Notes: generated by a model not told the origin, from the letters alone. A stretch of DNA of 64,000 nt from Streptomyces sp. CC228A (GCF_021390935.1 NZ_JAJPUI010000004.1:124001-188000), one strand, 5' to 3'. Positions 1 to 9,583 are shown, numbered from the stretch's first letter. Program-made: numbers and translations.

Positions 1-1
1 C

Positions 2-25
2 ACCATCGCCGCGGAGAGCGCATGA
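2..25 (+). CDS. 3' end of an upstream gene (last seven residues)
   Basis: Only the last seven codons are inside the window, reading TIAAESA before a TGA stop. The stop overlaps the ATG of the following acetyltransferase gene as ATGA, so the two genes are probably co-transcribed and translationally coupled. In Streptomyces chromosomes with this gene order the neighbour is often an RluA/RluD-type pseudouridine synthase, but nothing in these few codons can confirm that. Confidence 0.5.
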   Translation, partial: TIAAESA

Positions 26-489
26 GCCCCTTCGCGGTGCGCATAGCCGACGACGAGGCGGACAGGAAGGCCGCCTTCGCCGTCCGGCGCGAGGTGTTCG
101 TCGTCGAGCAGGGCGTGCCCGAGGACCTGGAGTACGACGCGTACGACGCCACCGCCGTGCACGTCCTCGCCGTCCGCGGGCACGACGGGACCGCGCTCGG
201 CACCGGTCGGCTGCTGCACGGACCGGACGCCGCCGGCAGGACGGGCGGCGCCGCGGGCGTCGGGTCCCTGGGCCGCCTCGCGGTCACCCGGGCGGCGCGC
301 GGTCTCGGTGTGGGCGCCGCCCTCGTCCGCGGCATCGAGGACGCGGCGCGGGCCCGCGGACTGACCGCCGTGGACCTCCACGCGCAGACGCACGCCCTGC
401 GGTTCTACGAGCGGCTCGGCTACGTGGCGTACGGCGGCGAGTTCCTCGACGCGGGCATGCCGCACCGGGCGATGCGCCGCACGCTCTGA
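22..489 (+). CDS. GNAT family N-acetyltransferase (ElaA-like)
   Basis: This 155-residue protein has the length of a single GNAT domain, which transfers an acetyl group from acetyl-CoA to an amine; the substrate is unknown. The N-terminal block with RREVFVVEQ and an acidic patch (residues 22-42) resembles ElaA-type members. The acetyl-CoA loop is the R-G-L-G-V-G stretch at residues 93-98, after LGRLAVT, and the C-terminal ALRFYERLGY is the usual closing motif. The ATG overlaps the stop of the preceding gene. The assignment to GNAT is firm; the role is not known. Confidence 0.88.
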   Translation: MSPFAVRIADDEADRKAAFAVRREVFVVEQGVPEDLEYDAYDATAVHVLAVRGHDGTALGTGRLLHGPDAAGRTGGAAGVGSLGRLAVTRAARGLGVGAALVRGIEDAARARGLTAVDLHAQTHALRFYERLGYVAYGGEFLDAGMPHRAMRRTL

Positions 490-527
490 CGGCCCGGCGA
501 CCTGCCCCGCGGGCGGCTGCGGACCAT

Positions 528-760
528 GACGTCCGGGGCCGTGACTCCCGGGGCCGTGACGTCCGGGGCCATGGCCCCCGGCGACGGTCCCTCCGGCAGC
601 CGGGAGCGGACCGGCCGTCCCGCCTACCGGCGGCCGTCCCGCATGCCGCCGTGGCGGTACATGCACGGCCGTCCGTCCCGGCACATGCCCGGCCGTCCCG
701 CATGCCGCCGTCCCGGCACGCACACGTCCGTCCGTTCCGGCACATGCACGGCCCGCCCTG
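528..760. repeat. degenerate direct repeats in the 490-954 gap
   Basis: The 465-base gap between the acetyltransferase and the antiporter contains no convincing gene. It starts with three 15-bp tandem units (528-572) of the form GACGTCCGGGGCCGT. A second set follows, in which CGGCCGTCCCGCATGCCGCC occurs exactly at 631 and again at 690, surrounded by degenerate CCGGCACATGC-type copies to about 760. The open frames across this stretch are low-complexity products of the repeats. Confidence 0.7.
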
Positions 761-954
761 CGCGAGGGCTGCTGCTGCGCCGGGCCCGTGGCCGACCCTG
801 TGGCGCTGTGTCAGGTCCCGGGCGGCGCGCGGCCATGGCGGAAGGCGGCGCCACGATGGCAGCGGGTGCGGGGTTGCCGGGCTGCCGCCGTGTGCCGTGG
901 CAGGGTGGGGGCCCGGGGTTCGTCGCGTCGTGAGCGTGCGGAGGATGGCGCACC

Positions 955-2541
955 GTGGACCAGTTGGCGCTGCTGCTCGTCCTGCTCCTCGGCGCGGTCG
1001 TGACCGTGCCGCTGGGAGACCGCCTCGGCCTGCCGGCACCGGTGCTGATGACGCTCCTCGGAGTGGCCCTGGCGCTGCTGCCGTTCGTGCCGGACGTCGA
1101 CATCCCGCCCGAGTTCATCCTTCCGCTGGTGCTCCCTCCGCTGCTGTACGCGACCGTGCAGCGCACCTCCTGGCGGCAGTTCGCCGCGAACCGGCGGCCC
1201 ATCCTGCTGCTCGCGGTGGCGCTGGTCCTCGTCACCACCGCCGCCGTCGGCGCCGTCGCGCACACCGTGGTGCCGGGCCTGCCGATCGCCGCGGCCGTCG
1301 CGCTCGGGGCGCTCGTCGCCCCTCCCGACCCCGTCGCCGCGACCGCCGTCGCCGGCTCGCTGGGGCTGCCCCGCAGGCTGGTGTCCATCCTGGAGGGCGA
1401 GGGCCTCTTCAACGACGTGACGGCGATCGTCGTCTACCACGTGGCGGTCGGCGCGGTGGTCGCCGGGGCGTTCTCCTGGGGCGGTGCCGCCGTGGCGCTG
1501 CTGCTGTCCGCCGTCGTCGCCGTCGCCGTCGGCTTCGCTTTCGGCCGGCTCGGCGGCCGCCTCATGGACGCCCTCGGCGACGCCACCCTCCGCACCGGCC
1601 TCACGCTCCTGCTGCCCTTCGCGGCGTACGCCGTCTCCGAGGAGCTGCACGGCTCCGGCGTGCTGGCCGTGCTGGTCACGGCTCTCACCCTGTCCGCGTA
1701 CACGGTGGACGCCGACGACGTGCTGGGGCGGCTCACCGGGCGCTCCTTCTGGGAGGTCGTCGACACCCTCGTCACCGGGGTCGCGTTCGGCCTCGTCGGC
1801 CTGGAGCTGAGCACCGTCCTCGACAGCGCCGGGGGCCGGCTGCCGGACATGCTCGGCTGGGGCGCGGCGGTCGCCGCCACCGTCGTCGCGGTCCGGCTGC
1901 TGTGGCTGCTGCCCGCCACCTGGCTGGCCAAGCGGCTGCACTCGCGGCGCGACACCGCCGAGGAGATCCCCATGACGTGGCGGGAGGCCGTCGTCATGTG
2001 GTGGTCCGGCATGCGGGGCGTCGCGACCGTCGCCCTCGCGCTGGCCCTCCCGTACCGCACGGACGCGGGGGAGCCGTTCCCCGGCCGCGACGAGATCGTC
2101 TTCGTCGCCTTCTGCGTCATCATGGCCACGCTCGTCGTGCAGGGCCTCACCCTGCCCTGGCTGGTGGGGCGGCTCGGGGTGCGCGCCGACACCGGCGCCG
2201 AACGGCGGCTGGAGCGGGAGCTCGCGGTGCGCGCCGCCCACGCCGCCAAGCGGCGCCTGAGGCAGATCGAGGCGGAAGAGGGCCTGCCGGAGGAGCTCGT
2301 GGAGCGGCTGCGCGGCACGGCGTACGACATCGGCGCGCTGGTCAGTCCCGATGCCGGGGACGCCGGACGGCAGGCGGGACACGGCGGGCGCAGGGAGCGG
2401 ATCGGACTCGTCCTGCGCATCCGGCGGGAGCTGATGTCGGCCGCCCGCCGCGAGGTGCTGGCTGCCCGTACGGAGCCGGGCGCGGACCCGGAGGTCGTCG
2501 ACCGGGTGCTGCACCGGCTCGACGTCCGCAGCCTGCGCTGA
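955..2541 (+). CDS. Na+/H+ antiporter (CPA1/NhaP type)
   Basis: This is a 528-residue inner-membrane monovalent cation/proton antiporter. About twelve hydrophobic segments fill residues 1-410. The family signature APPDPVAATA lies near residue 122 and EGEGLFNDVTA near residue 147; these carry the acidic residues that bind the cation. The hydrophilic tail (about 415-528) is rich in charged helices and is probably a cytoplasmic regulatory region. The GTG start has GGAGG about ten bases upstream. It most likely exports Na+ or K+ in exchange for protons to control pH and salt; which ion it carries cannot be read from the sequence. Confidence 0.9.
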   Translation: MDQLALLLVLLLGAVVTVPLGDRLGLPAPVLMTLLGVALALLPFVPDVDIPPEFILPLVLPPLLYATVQRTSWRQFAANRRPILLLAVALVLVTTAAVGAVAHTVVPGLPIAAAVALGALVAPPDPVAATAVAGSLGLPRRLVSILEGEGLFNDVTAIVVYHVAVGAVVAGAFSWGGAAVALLLSAVVAVAVGFAFGRLGGRLMDALGDATLRTGLTLLLPFAAYAVSEELHGSGVLAVLVTALTLSAYTVDADDVLGRLTGRSFWEVVDTLVTGVAFGLVGLELSTVLDSAGGRLPDMLGWGAAVAATVVAVRLLWLLPATWLAKRLHSRRDTAEEIPMTWREAVVMWWSGMRGVATVALALALPYRTDAGEPFPGRDEIVFVAFCVIMATLVVQGLTLPWLVGRLGVRADTGAERRLERELAVRAAHAAKRRLRQIEAEEGLPEELVERLRGTAYDIGALVSPDAGDAGRQAGHGGRRERIGLVLRIRRELMSAARREVLAARTEPGADPEVVDRVLHRLDVRSLR

Positions 2542-2551
2542 GCCTCCCGCC

Positions 2552-3631
2552 TCAGCCGTCGTCGCGGCGGGCGGCCGTGCCGCCGCCGTCATGGCGGTCG
2601 GGCGCCGGCATCGTGGCGACGCGGGGCAGCGCGTACGGGTGCCGGGCGTACAGCCAGGCGATGAGCTCCTCCCGCACGGAGCAGCGCAGCGTCCACAGGT
2701 CGTCGGCGTCCTTCGCGGTGACCACGGCCCGCACCACCATCGTGCTCGGCGTCGTGTCGGTGACGACGAGCGACCAGCCGCGCCCGTCCCACACGGGGGA
2801 CTGCTCCACCAGCTGCCTGAGCCGCTCCCGCATCAGGGCCACCGGCGCCGCGTGGTCGAGGTGGAAGAAGACCGTGCCGGTGATCTGGGCGCCGCCGCGC
2901 GACCAGTTCTCGAACGGCTTGCTGGTGAAGTACGACACGGGCATGGTGAGCCGGCGCTCGTCCCAGGTCCGCACGGTGAGGAAGGTCAGCGTCACCTCCT
3001 CCACCACGCCCCACTCGCCGTCCACCACCACGGTGTCGCCGATGCGCACCATGTCGCCGAACGCGATCTGGAACCCGGCGAACATGTTGCTGAGCGTGGA
3101 CTGCGCGGCCACGCCGGCGACGATGCCGATGATGCCCGCGGACGCCAGCATCGACGTCCCGATCGCGCGGAAGTCGGGGAACGTCAGCAGCATCGCCGCG
3201 ACGGCCACGACCCCGACGACCGCCGTGACGATCCGCATGATCAGGGTGACCTGGGTGCGGACCCGGCGGACCCGTGCGGCGTCGGTCGTCAACGCGGCGT
3301 AGCGGGCGTACGTGGCCTCCACGGCGGCGGACGCGATCCGCACCACCAGCCAGGCGCTCGCCCCGATCAGCAGGACGGTCAGCGCACGGCCGATGCCGAC
3401 CTCGTGGTCCCGGATGATCCGCCACTGCGTCTGCTCGTAGGAGCCGCGCAGGAGGGCGGTCAGCAGCACCGTCTGCAGGGGCAGCCGGCAGCGGCGCAGC
3501 ATGCCCCACAGCGGGGTCTCGGGGCGGCGGACGTCGACCCTCTGCAGCAGCTGGTCGGCCAGCCAGCCGACGAGCAGGGTCAGGACGACCGAGCCACCGA
3601 GCACGATCAACGGACGCAGTACGTTCTCCAT
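2552..3631 (-). CDS. MscS-type mechanosensitive ion channel protein
   Basis: This 359-residue protein has transmembrane segments at about residues 5-25, 85-110 and 130-190, followed by the MscS beta domain. The pore-lining helix with AGVAAQSTLSNMFAGFQIAF and the following MVRIGDTVVVDGEWGVVEEVTL are typical of small-conductance mechanosensitive channels, which open under membrane tension to release solutes during hypo-osmotic shock. It converges on the antiporter gene (11 bases apart) and diverges from the hydrolase gene. The C-terminal tail is short and charged. Confidence 0.9.
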   Translation of the reverse strand: MENVLRPLIVLGGSVVLTLLVGWLADQLLQRVDVRRPETPLWGMLRRCRLPLQTVLLTALLRGSYEQTQWRIIRDHEVGIGRALTVLLIGASAWLVVRIASAAVEATYARYAALTTDAARVRRVRTQVTLIMRIVTAVVGVVAVAAMLLTFPDFRAIGTSMLASAGIIGIVAGVAAQSTLSNMFAGFQIAFGDMVRIGDTVVVDGEWGVVEEVTLTFLTVRTWDERRLTMPVSYFTSKPFENWSRGGAQITGTVFFHLDHAAPVALMRERLRQLVEQSPVWDGRGWSLVVTDTTPSTMVVRAVVTAKDADDLWTLRCSVREELIAWLYARHPYALPRVATMPAPDRHDGGGTAARRDDG

Positions 3632-3670
3632 GACTCCGACACGCTAGACGGCGAGTGGCACCATGACCGG

Positions 3671-4240
3671 ATGGAGATCATGCTGTTCCACTCGATGTAC
3701 GGGTTGCGCCCGGCCGTGCACGCCGCCGCCGAGCGGCTGCGGGCCGCCGGGCACCAGGTGCACGTGCCCGACCTCTACGAGGGGCAAACCGCCGGCACGG
3801 CGGAGGAGGGCCTGGCGATCAGGGACCGCATCGGCTGGGACGAGCTGGTGCGCCGGGCCGTGCGCGCCGCCGCCCTGCACTCCGAGCGGGGGCTGGTCTA
3901 CGCGGGCCTCTCCCTGGGCGCCGCGTTCGCGCAGATCCTGGCCACCGGCGACGAGAAGGCCCGCGGGCTGCTCCTGCTGCACGGCACGTACGACGTGGGG
4001 GAGGGCCCGTCGCTGGACGGCCTGCCGGTCCGGCTGCACCTCGCGGACCCGGACGTGTACGAGCCGGACGACTGGCTGAACTCCTGGTACCTCGCCATGG
4101 AGCGGGCCGGTGCGGACGTGGAGGTGCACCGGTACCGGGGCGCCGGCCACCTGTACACCGACCCGGACCTGCCGGACCACGACGAGGAGGCGGCGGAGGC
4201 GACGTGGGCGGCGGTCCTGGCGTACCTGGAGGAGCTGTGA
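3671..4240 (+). CDS. dienelactone hydrolase family protein
   Basis: This is a 189-residue alpha/beta hydrolase of the dienelactone hydrolase type. The nucleophile elbow reads G-L-S-L-G with Ser81 at the centre. Classical dienelactone hydrolases carry cysteine here, so this is a serine variant. Asp126 or Asp128 (HLADPDVY) and His160 (GAGHLYTD) would complete the triad. There is no signal peptide, so it is cytoplasmic. The ATG at 3671 was chosen because translation from it begins with the beta-strand MEIMLFHSMYG typical of the fold. It probably hydrolyses a small ester or lactone; the substrate is unknown. Confidence 0.85.
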   Translation: MEIMLFHSMYGLRPAVHAAAERLRAAGHQVHVPDLYEGQTAGTAEEGLAIRDRIGWDELVRRAVRAAALHSERGLVYAGLSLGAAFAQILATGDEKARGLLLLHGTYDVGEGPSLDGLPVRLHLADPDVYEPDDWLNSWYLAMERAGADVEVHRYRGAGHLYTDPDLPDHDEEAAEATWAAVLAYLEEL

Positions 4241-4385
4241 GCCCCGGGCCGGCTCCCGCGGAGCATCGGGCGGGGGCGGCGCCCGCGCTGCGGACGGGCC
4301 GCGCGCCCGCCCCGCAGGCGCGCGGGGCACGGGCGAGGTCGGCCTGGAGGATCGCCGCGGTGACCCGCCGCCCCGCACGCGCGCG

Positions 4386-4431
4386 GGGCACGGGCACGGT
4401 GCCGCGTCCCCGCCGCACCGTGCCCGTGCCC
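4386..4431. terminator. bidirectional hairpin terminator
   Basis: A perfect 16-bp stem (4386-4401 with 4416-4431, arm GGGCACGGGCACGGTG) with a 14-base loop lies between the convergent hydrolase and metalloprotease genes. There is no strong T-run, as is common in Streptomyces. The rest of the 230-base gap has no gene. Confidence 0.6.
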
Positions 4432-4471
4432 GTGGTCCCGTGCCGGTCCCGGAGGGCCGGCGGTGCGCCCG

Positions 4472-5485
4472 TCAGGCGCGGTAGGCGACCCAGTGGTCCT
4501 GCATGCGCTGCACCTGACCGGGGGTGAACTGGTACATGCAGGAGTCGTACGTGTAGTCCATGAAGTTGTGGATCGGGTCCAGGCCCGCCTTGCGGGTGCA
4601 GGAGTCCCTGCCCTCGGGGCACTGGTACGCGGGGCTCTTCTCGGCCGCGGTGTCCGCCACGTAGTCGCCGTTGCCGTTGCAGCCGCCCTGGAAGGTGTGG
4701 TACAGGCCCATCCAGTGGCCCACCTCGTGGGTGGCGGTGTCGCCCTCGTTGTAGTTGGGGGCGGAGCCGCCCGGCAGGGAGGCGTCCAGGACGACGACGC
4801 CGTCCATCTCCGGGTTGGACTTGTACGAGGACGGGAAGGTGGCCCAGCCGAGGAGGCCGTCGCTGAGGTTGGCGGTGTAGAAGTTCAGGGCCCCCGCGCC
4901 GCCCTGGCGGAGCGTCGACTTCATCTCCTTCTCCTCCTGCGAGCCGGAGGAGAGGTTGTACCAGGCGGCGTTGTCCGTGTAGGTGGTCCCGGCCAGCGTG
5001 AACTGGAAGCCGGAGTCGGCGTTGCCGGAGCCCTGGCCGCCGAAGGCGGAGTTGAGGACCGCCATCTGCGCGTTGATGTCGGTGCTCGACAGCTTGCCCT
5101 TGGCGCCGTCGTGGATGACGTGGAAGTAGACCGGGACGGAGGTCGCGGCGGCCTGCGCCCCGGCGGCGTCGAAGCGGCCGCCGTCCAGGCCCTTGACCGC
5201 GGCCGCCTTCAGCTTCTTCCTCAGGTCCCGCTCCATGGCCTCGGCCTTGGCGGGGGTCACCTCGTTGGGCTCGTGCTTGTGGACGCCCTCCCCGGGGTGC
5301 GCCTCGCGGGCGTGGGCGCTCGTGCCGGTCTCCTCGCACTCCTCGGCGGCGGTGGCGGCCGTGGCGGTGGCGGCGGAGGCGCCGGTGGGCGCGGAGAACG
5401 GAGCCAGGGCCAGGGTTCCGGCCAGGACCGTGGCACCCAGGACGCGGTGGGCCGTACGCGGCGATATTCGGGCAAGAGCACGCAT
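4472..5485 (-). CDS. secreted zinc metalloprotease (M43 family)
   Basis: This 337-residue protein has an N-terminal signal peptide (basic start [10 protein letters not shown], hydrophobic core, cleavage near ASAATA at about residue 38). The catalytic site [11 protein letters not shown] gives the extended HExxHxxGxxH zinc motif, and the Met-turn region [15 protein letters not shown] follows. Together these place it in the M43 (cytophagalysin/pappalysin-like) group. Several cysteines around the [10 protein letters not shown] and CPEGRDSC segments suggest disulfides. The start at 5485 is preferred over one 57 bases further upstream because AGGAG lies just before it. It is a secreted protease; its substrate is unknown. 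Confidence 0.9.
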   Translation of the reverse strand: MRALARISPRTAHRVLGATVLAGTLALAPFSAPTGASAATATAATAAEECEETGTSAHAREAHPGEGVHKHEPNEVTPAKAEAMERDLRKKLKAAAVKGLDGGRFDAAGAQAAATSVPVYFHVIHDGAKGKLSSTDINAQMAVLNSAFGGQGSGNADSGFQFTLAGTTYTDNAAWYNLSSGSQEEKEMKSTLRQGGAGALNFYTANLSDGLLGWATFPSSYKSNPEMDGVVVLDASLPGGSAPNYNEGDTATHEVGHWMGLYHTFQGGCNGNGDYVADTAAEKSPAYQCPEGRDSCTRKAGLDPIHNFMDYTYDSCMYQFTPGQVQRMQDHWVAYRA

Positions 5486-5675
5486 GGGTGACTCCTCGCG
5501 GGGGGTTGTGGGAGGACCTTCCTCGCCACCGCCGGAGGACATTACGTGGCCATGTCAGATCTGGAAGAGAATCGTTCCAGCCCAATCAATCGTTGAGGAA
5601 ATGGAGACATCGGTGAGAAAACCTGCGGTCCGTCCCGGAAGTTGAGATGCGGACGTAACGAAGACGCTGACGCGA

Positions 5676-5720
5676 GCGGGCGGTGTGTCCGGATTCGATC
5701 TCCCCGGACGCACCGCCCGC
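5676..5720 (-). terminator. terminator downstream of phoD
   Basis: A 17-bp stem with one T-G wobble (5676-5692 with 5704-5720) and an 11-base loop lies about 60 bases past the phoD stop. The remainder of the gap (5486-5675) has no gene. It is markedly A/T-richer than its surroundings, which fits a promoter for the metalloprotease gene that reads leftward, but I cannot fix the promoter elements. Confidence 0.65.
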
Positions 5721-5782
5721 CACACGACTGTGATCTTCGGTTAACAGGGCCGATGTTGGCTGACAATCGCCCTTGCGTCAGC

Positions 5783-7456
5783 TCAGCGGACCGGCGTGTA
5801 CACCCGCTCGACCTTCTGCGTTCCGCTCAGCGTCCGGTAGGAGCGCGCCCACCGCGCCGAGGCGGCGGGGTCCTTGCGCTGCGAGATCACGTAGTAGTCC
5901 ATCTGCGACCGCTCCGCGGTCACGTCGAGGACGCCGTACCCGTGGTGGTCCATGTCCACCCAGTGCACATGGCGGTTGGCCGCCTTGATGGCCGCAGCCG
6001 CCACGTACGAGGCGGTGTTCGCCGGGACGCGCAGGATGTCGTCCAGATTGTCCGAGGTCACCGACGTCACCACGAACTCCGTCGCCGCCGACGGCGACTT
6101 CGGGTAGGTGGCCGCGGTCACCGGCACGTCGTTCGCCCACGCCATGTGGATGTCCCCGGTGAGGAAGACGGTGTTGCCCACCCCCCGCTCCGTCAGGTGC
6201 GCGAGCAGCTCCCTGCGGTCGTCGGTGTAGCCGTCCCACTGGTCCGTGTTGACCGCGAGCCCGCCCGCCGGCAGGCCCAGCAGTTCGGCCACCGGCCCCA
6301 GCAGGTGGGCCGGAAGCGACCCGAACGCCACCGGCGAGACCATCACCGACGTGCCGACCAGCCGCCACGTCGCGTCCGAGGACGCCAGCCCCGCCTTCAG
6401 CCAGTCGAGCTGGGCGCGGCCCGTGATGGTGCGCTCCGGGTCGTCCGCCTGCCCGCTGCCCGCCCTGGTCTGCTGCGAGCGGAACGACCGCAGGTCCAGC
6501 AGGTGCAGGTCGGCCAGCCTGCCGTAGCGCAGCCGACGGTAGACCGTGCCCTCGGTGGACGTGCGCACCGGCATCCACTCGAAGTAGGCGCGCTTCGCGG
6601 CCGCCACGCGCTCCGCCCACGCGCCCTCGCTCTCCGGGCTGTGGTTGTCGGCGCCGCCGGACCACGTGTCGTCGGCGAACTCGTGGTCGTCCCATATCGC
6701 GATCACCGGGTGCGCCGCGTGCAGCGCCTGCAGGTCGGGGTCCGTCTTGTACGTGGCGTGCCGGACCCGGTAGTCGGCGAGGGTGACGATCTCGTGCCGC
6801 GGCTCGTGCGGCCGCAGCACCCTGCCGGTCTTCGGGTACTGCCCGGAGCCGTACTCGTAGATGTAGTCGCCGAGGTGGAGCACCGCGTCCAGGTCGGTGC
6901 GGGCGGCGAGGTGGCGGTACGCGGCGAAGTAACCCGCCTCCCAGTTCGCGCAGGAGGCCACGCCGAACCGGATGCCGGGCAGCGCGGCGTCGTACGCGGG
7001 CGCCGTGCGCGTACGGCCCGCGGGGGACAGGACCTCCGCGCCGCTCCCCGCGTCCCCGGCCGCGAACCGGAACCAGTAGGAGGTGGCCGGGCGCAGCCCC
7101 CGCACGTCCACCTTCACGGTGTGGTCGGAGCCGGCGCCCGCCACAGCGGTGCCGCGGGCGACGGTGCGGGTGAACGACCTGTCCTCGGCGACCTCCCATC
7201 TCACCTCCGTCTCCGGCCCCTTCCCGGAGCCGGGGGTGGCGTCCGGGGCCGGGGTCACACGGGTCCAGAGCAGGACGCCGTCGGGCAGGGGGTCACCGGA
7301 GGCGACACCGTGGAGGAAGGCGGGGGCTCGGGTGTCCGCGGCGGCGGGCGGGGCGGCGGCGAGCAGGGCGGGCGCGGCGACAGCGGTGGCGGCGGCGGCC
7401 TTGACGACCGTACGGCGGCTGGGGACGCGGGTGTGCAGGGTGTTTCGACTGGTCAC
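5783..7456 (-). CDS. phoD: PhoD-family alkaline phosphatase (Tat-exported)
   Basis: This is a 557-residue secreted phosphodiesterase/phosphomonoesterase of the PhoD family, which hydrolyses phosphate esters outside the cell and uses iron and calcium. The N-terminus carries a twin-arginine signal (SRRTVVK with Arg14-Arg15) and a hydrophobic [13 protein letters not shown] core. An N-terminal fibronectin-like domain is followed by the catalytic domain with [29 protein letters not shown] and [10 protein letters not shown], which hold the metal ligands. The start is GTG. Its S. coelicolor counterpart belongs to the PhoP regulon, and a possible PHO box lies upstream here. It should act in phosphate starvation. 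Confidence 0.94.
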   Translation of the reverse strand: MTSRNTLHTRVPSRRTVVKAAAATAVAAPALLAAAPPAAADTRAPAFLHGVASGDPLPDGVLLWTRVTPAPDATPGSGKGPETEVRWEVAEDRSFTRTVARGTAVAGAGSDHTVKVDVRGLRPATSYWFRFAAGDAGSGAEVLSPAGRTRTAPAYDAALPGIRFGVASCANWEAGYFAAYRHLAARTDLDAVLHLGDYIYEYGSGQYPKTGRVLRPHEPRHEIVTLADYRVRHATYKTDPDLQALHAAHPVIAIWDDHEFADDTWSGGADNHSPESEGAWAERVAAAKRAYFEWMPVRTSTEGTVYRRLRYGRLADLHLLDLRSFRSQQTRAGSGQADDPERTITGRAQLDWLKAGLASSDATWRLVGTSVMVSPVAFGSLPAHLLGPVAELLGLPAGGLAVNTDQWDGYTDDRRELLAHLTERGVGNTVFLTGDIHMAWANDVPVTAATYPKSPSAATEFVVTSVTSDNLDDILRVPANTASYVAAAAIKAANRHVHWVDMDHHGYGVLDVTAERSQMDYYVISQRKDPAASARWARSYRTLSGTQKVERVYTPVR

Positions 7457-7512
7457 GGCCGATCAGACTACCCGTCACATTACTCACGGGTACGCCGTAA
7501 GTCGGCCTCTTC

Positions 7513-7534
7513 GCGCGGTGGTTGGCCGGTGTTC
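7513..7534 (-). promoter_or_regulatory. possible PHO box (PhoP site) upstream of phoD
   Basis: Read on the minus strand, GAACACC and AACCACC (plus-strand 7528-7534 and 7517-7523) are spaced exactly 11 bases apart. This is the arrangement of PhoP direct repeat units, whose consensus core is GTTCACC. The two units match at five and four of seven positions, so the site is weak by sequence. The position, about 60-80 bases before the phoD start, is right for an activator. Confidence 0.35.
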
Positions 7535-7546
7535 GCCGGTCATACA

Positions 7547-7581
7547 CGGAAGGGCCCGCTCCGGTGGAGCGGGCCCTTCCG
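7547..7581 (-). terminator. terminator downstream of dsbA-like gene
   Basis: A perfect 16-bp stem (7547-7562 with 7566-7581, arm CGGAAGGGCCCGCTCC) with a 3-base loop begins 14 bases past the stop of the DsbA-like gene. It is among the strongest hairpins in the window and insulates phoD from that gene. Confidence 0.85.
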
Positions 7582-7594
7582 GGGCAGGGAGGCG

Positions 7595-8410
7595 TCAGCC
7601 CTTGAGGGCCTTGTCGATCGCCGCGGTGAAGTCGGCAGCGGTCATCGGCGTGCCCTGGCCGTCCGCACCCGTCACCTTCTTGCCGTCCATCTTCAGCGTC
7701 GGGGTGCCCTCGACGCCGCTCTTGTTGAAGGTCTCCGACATCTTCAGCGCCCACGCGTCGAAGGTGCCGTCCTCGACGTCCTTCTTGAACTGCTCGTTGC
7801 TCTTCAGCGCGGGGACGGTGTCCGCGATCTCCAGCAGGTAGGAGTCCTTCGCGAACTTGTCCTCCGACTCCTCCGGGTGGAAGTTCGTGGAGAACAGCGC
7901 CGACTTGAACTCCATGAACGCCTCGGGGCTCACGTTGAGCGCCGCCCCCATCGCGGACAGGGCGTTCTTCGAGCCCTCGCCCGGGAAGCTGTTGTCGATG
8001 AAGGAGGCGCCCACGAAGCGGAGCTTGTACTTGCCCGCCTCGACGTCCTTCGCGACCGTCTCGCCGACCTGCTGCTCGAACACGGCGCAGACCGGGCAGC
8101 GCGCGTCCTCGTAGATCTCCAGCGTCTTCTTCGCCGTCGCCTTGCCGACGACGACCGTGGTCCCGTTCTCACCGGAGGTGTTCTTCGGGGCCTTGACGTC
8201 CTTGACCTCGGCCGCCGCCTCCCAGGCCGTGGGCTTGTTGGCCTGGACGACGGCGTAGCCGATGCCGCCGGTCAGCGCCAGCACGCCCACGCCGACCAGG
8301 CCGACGGTGAGCTGGCGGCGCAGCTTCTCCTTCTTCGCCTGCCGCTCGCGCTCGAGGCGCAGGCGCTCCCGGGCCGCCGCCTTGTTGGCCTTGCTGTTGC
8401 GTGCACTCAT
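7595..8410 (-). CDS. membrane-anchored DsbA-family thioredoxin-fold protein
   Basis: This 271-residue protein has a highly basic, charged cytoplasmic N-terminus (about residues 1-33), one transmembrane helix (34-55) and an extracytoplasmic thioredoxin-fold domain. The redox site is C-P-V-C (Cys105-Cys108), and the cis-proline loop is G-T-P-T near the C-terminus. It should catalyse or isomerise disulfides in exported proteins. The ATG at 8410 has GGAGA at good distance; upstream in-frame extensions are arginine-rich and implausible. A paralogue with the same layout lies at 40065-40922. Confidence 0.9.
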   Translation of the reverse strand: MSARNSKANKAAARERLRLERERQAKKEKLRRQLTVGLVGVGVLALTGGIGYAVVQANKPTAWEAAAEVKDVKAPKNTSGENGTTVVVGKATAKKTLEIYEDARCPVCAVFEQQVGETVAKDVEAGKYKLRFVGASFIDNSFPGEGSKNALSAMGAALNVSPEAFMEFKSALFSTNFHPEESEDKFAKDSYLLEIADTVPALKSNEQFKKDVEDGTFDAWALKMSETFNKSGVEGTPTLKMDGKKVTGADGQGTPMTAADFTAAIDKALKG

Positions 8411-8520
8411 GGTGGTGTATCTCCGTCTGCGGAAACGAGGGGTGGGGTGGGGGTCGCGGTGCCCTCCCGAGTCCACGCTGCGCGCTCCCGCCCGTGCCCC
8501 GGACGAGAGCGGCCCGCGTC

Positions 8521-9225
8521 TCAGGCGAGCGCGGCCCCGCGCGGCGGCCCCCGCCGCCCGACGGAGTGCACCAGCAGGCGCGTACGGGACGCCCGGGCCC
8601 GCACCCGCGGCCGGGCGGACGGGACCCGGCGCCCGCCGTCGCCCAGGGCGACCGCCACGACGACGGCGCAGGCGGTCAGCAGCGGCCGGAACGTGGAGGT
8701 CGCCGCCGCGCGCGCCAGCCGGGCCAACGCCGCCTCGCCGCGCCGCAGCCAGGCGGCCGCGGCCAGCCCGACCGCCACGTGCGCCGCCAGCAGCAGCCAC
8801 GGCACGGCGGGATCGGGGGAGTGGACCAGCGCGCCCACCGCGGAGTCGGGCGCGGTCACCCCCGGCAGGGGCGCGCCCAGGAAGTCACCGCACAGCACGT
8901 CCAGCCCGACCGCGCGCAGGGAGCCGGCGACGGGCCCGCCGGACGGCCCGTAGCAGGTGTGCTGGCCGGCCGTGAACACCGTGTCCGCGGCCAGCTCCAG
9001 CGGCACCAGCAGACCCGCGATGGCCCAGAAGCCGCGCTCCCGCCCCGCCAGGGCGTAGGCCGCGGCGAACACGCCGCCCGCCACCAGCAGGACGGCCGTC
9101 ACGGGGAGCGGCACGCCGGACAGCAGCACATGGGAGGCGACGGACAGCGTCACGACGAGTGCCGTGAAGATCGCTGCCCGCAGCCCCCTCAACCGGGTCC
9201 CGGCTATGCCGTCCATCGCGTCCAT
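8521..9225 (-). CDS. integral membrane protein, function unknown
   Basis: This 234-residue protein has about five hydrophobic helices between residues 15 and 195 and an arginine-rich C-terminal tail. Two cysteines lie in extramembrane loops (near HTCYGPSG and DVLCGDF). The layout superficially resembles small DoxX/VKOR-like membrane proteins, but I see no motif that settles it. It lies 110 bases upstream of the DsbA-like gene on the same strand, so a link to disulfide chemistry is possible but only inferred. Two ATGs, at 9225 and 9216, are equally plausible starts, and neither has a clear ribosome site. Confidence 0.7.
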   Translation of the reverse strand: MDAMDGIAGTRLRGLRAAIFTALVVTLSVASHVLLSGVPLPVTAVLLVAGGVFAAAYALAGRERGFWAIAGLLVPLELAADTVFTAGQHTCYGPSGGPVAGSLRAVGLDVLCGDFLGAPLPGVTAPDSAVGALVHSPDPAVPWLLLAAHVAVGLAAAAWLRRGEAALARLARAAATSTFRPLLTACAVVVAVALGDGGRRVPSARPRVRARASRTRLLVHSVGRRGPPRGAALA

Positions 9226-9583
9226 CGTCGGAGAGTGTGCCACGCCCGCGCGTAAGAGCCCGCTAAACCGACCGCCGGGCCGGTTCCGCCCCCGGCGCGC
9301 CGGCGGCCCGCGGCCCCGCCCCACCCACCTCCGCGCGGCACCCGCCACCCCCGCCCGGGGGCCTCCCGGGGCCCGCCGCCCCGGGCTCGCGGCCCCCGCC
9401 GACCGCCTCTCCCGCACCCCGCGCGCCCCCGCCCGCCGTACCGGTCCGGGGCGTTCCGCGAGGTGCCGGACGCGCGCCGTGCGCACCCCCGCGCGCTGCG
9501 TCGCGCCGTGCCCGGGGGTGTCACCGCGGAGCCGTAGACTTCCCAGCGACCCCCCCTTCCCAGGAACCCCGGAGGCCGCAGCC
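9226..9583. other. divergent promoter region of dnaE
   Basis: This 358-base gap lies between divergent genes and contains no plausible gene. Most of it is extremely G+C-rich. TAGACT at 9535-9540, about 45 bases before the dnaE start, could be a -10 element, with no clear -35 partner. GGAG at 9571-9574 is the dnaE ribosome site. Confidence 0.4.

Noticed and set aside
811..2592. Long open frame antisense to the antiporter gene
   Set aside because: It mirrors the antiporter codons, is charged and low in complexity, and has no motif; long antisense frames are expected at this G+C content. The same applies to frames opposite dnaE, gltB, gltD and trpE.
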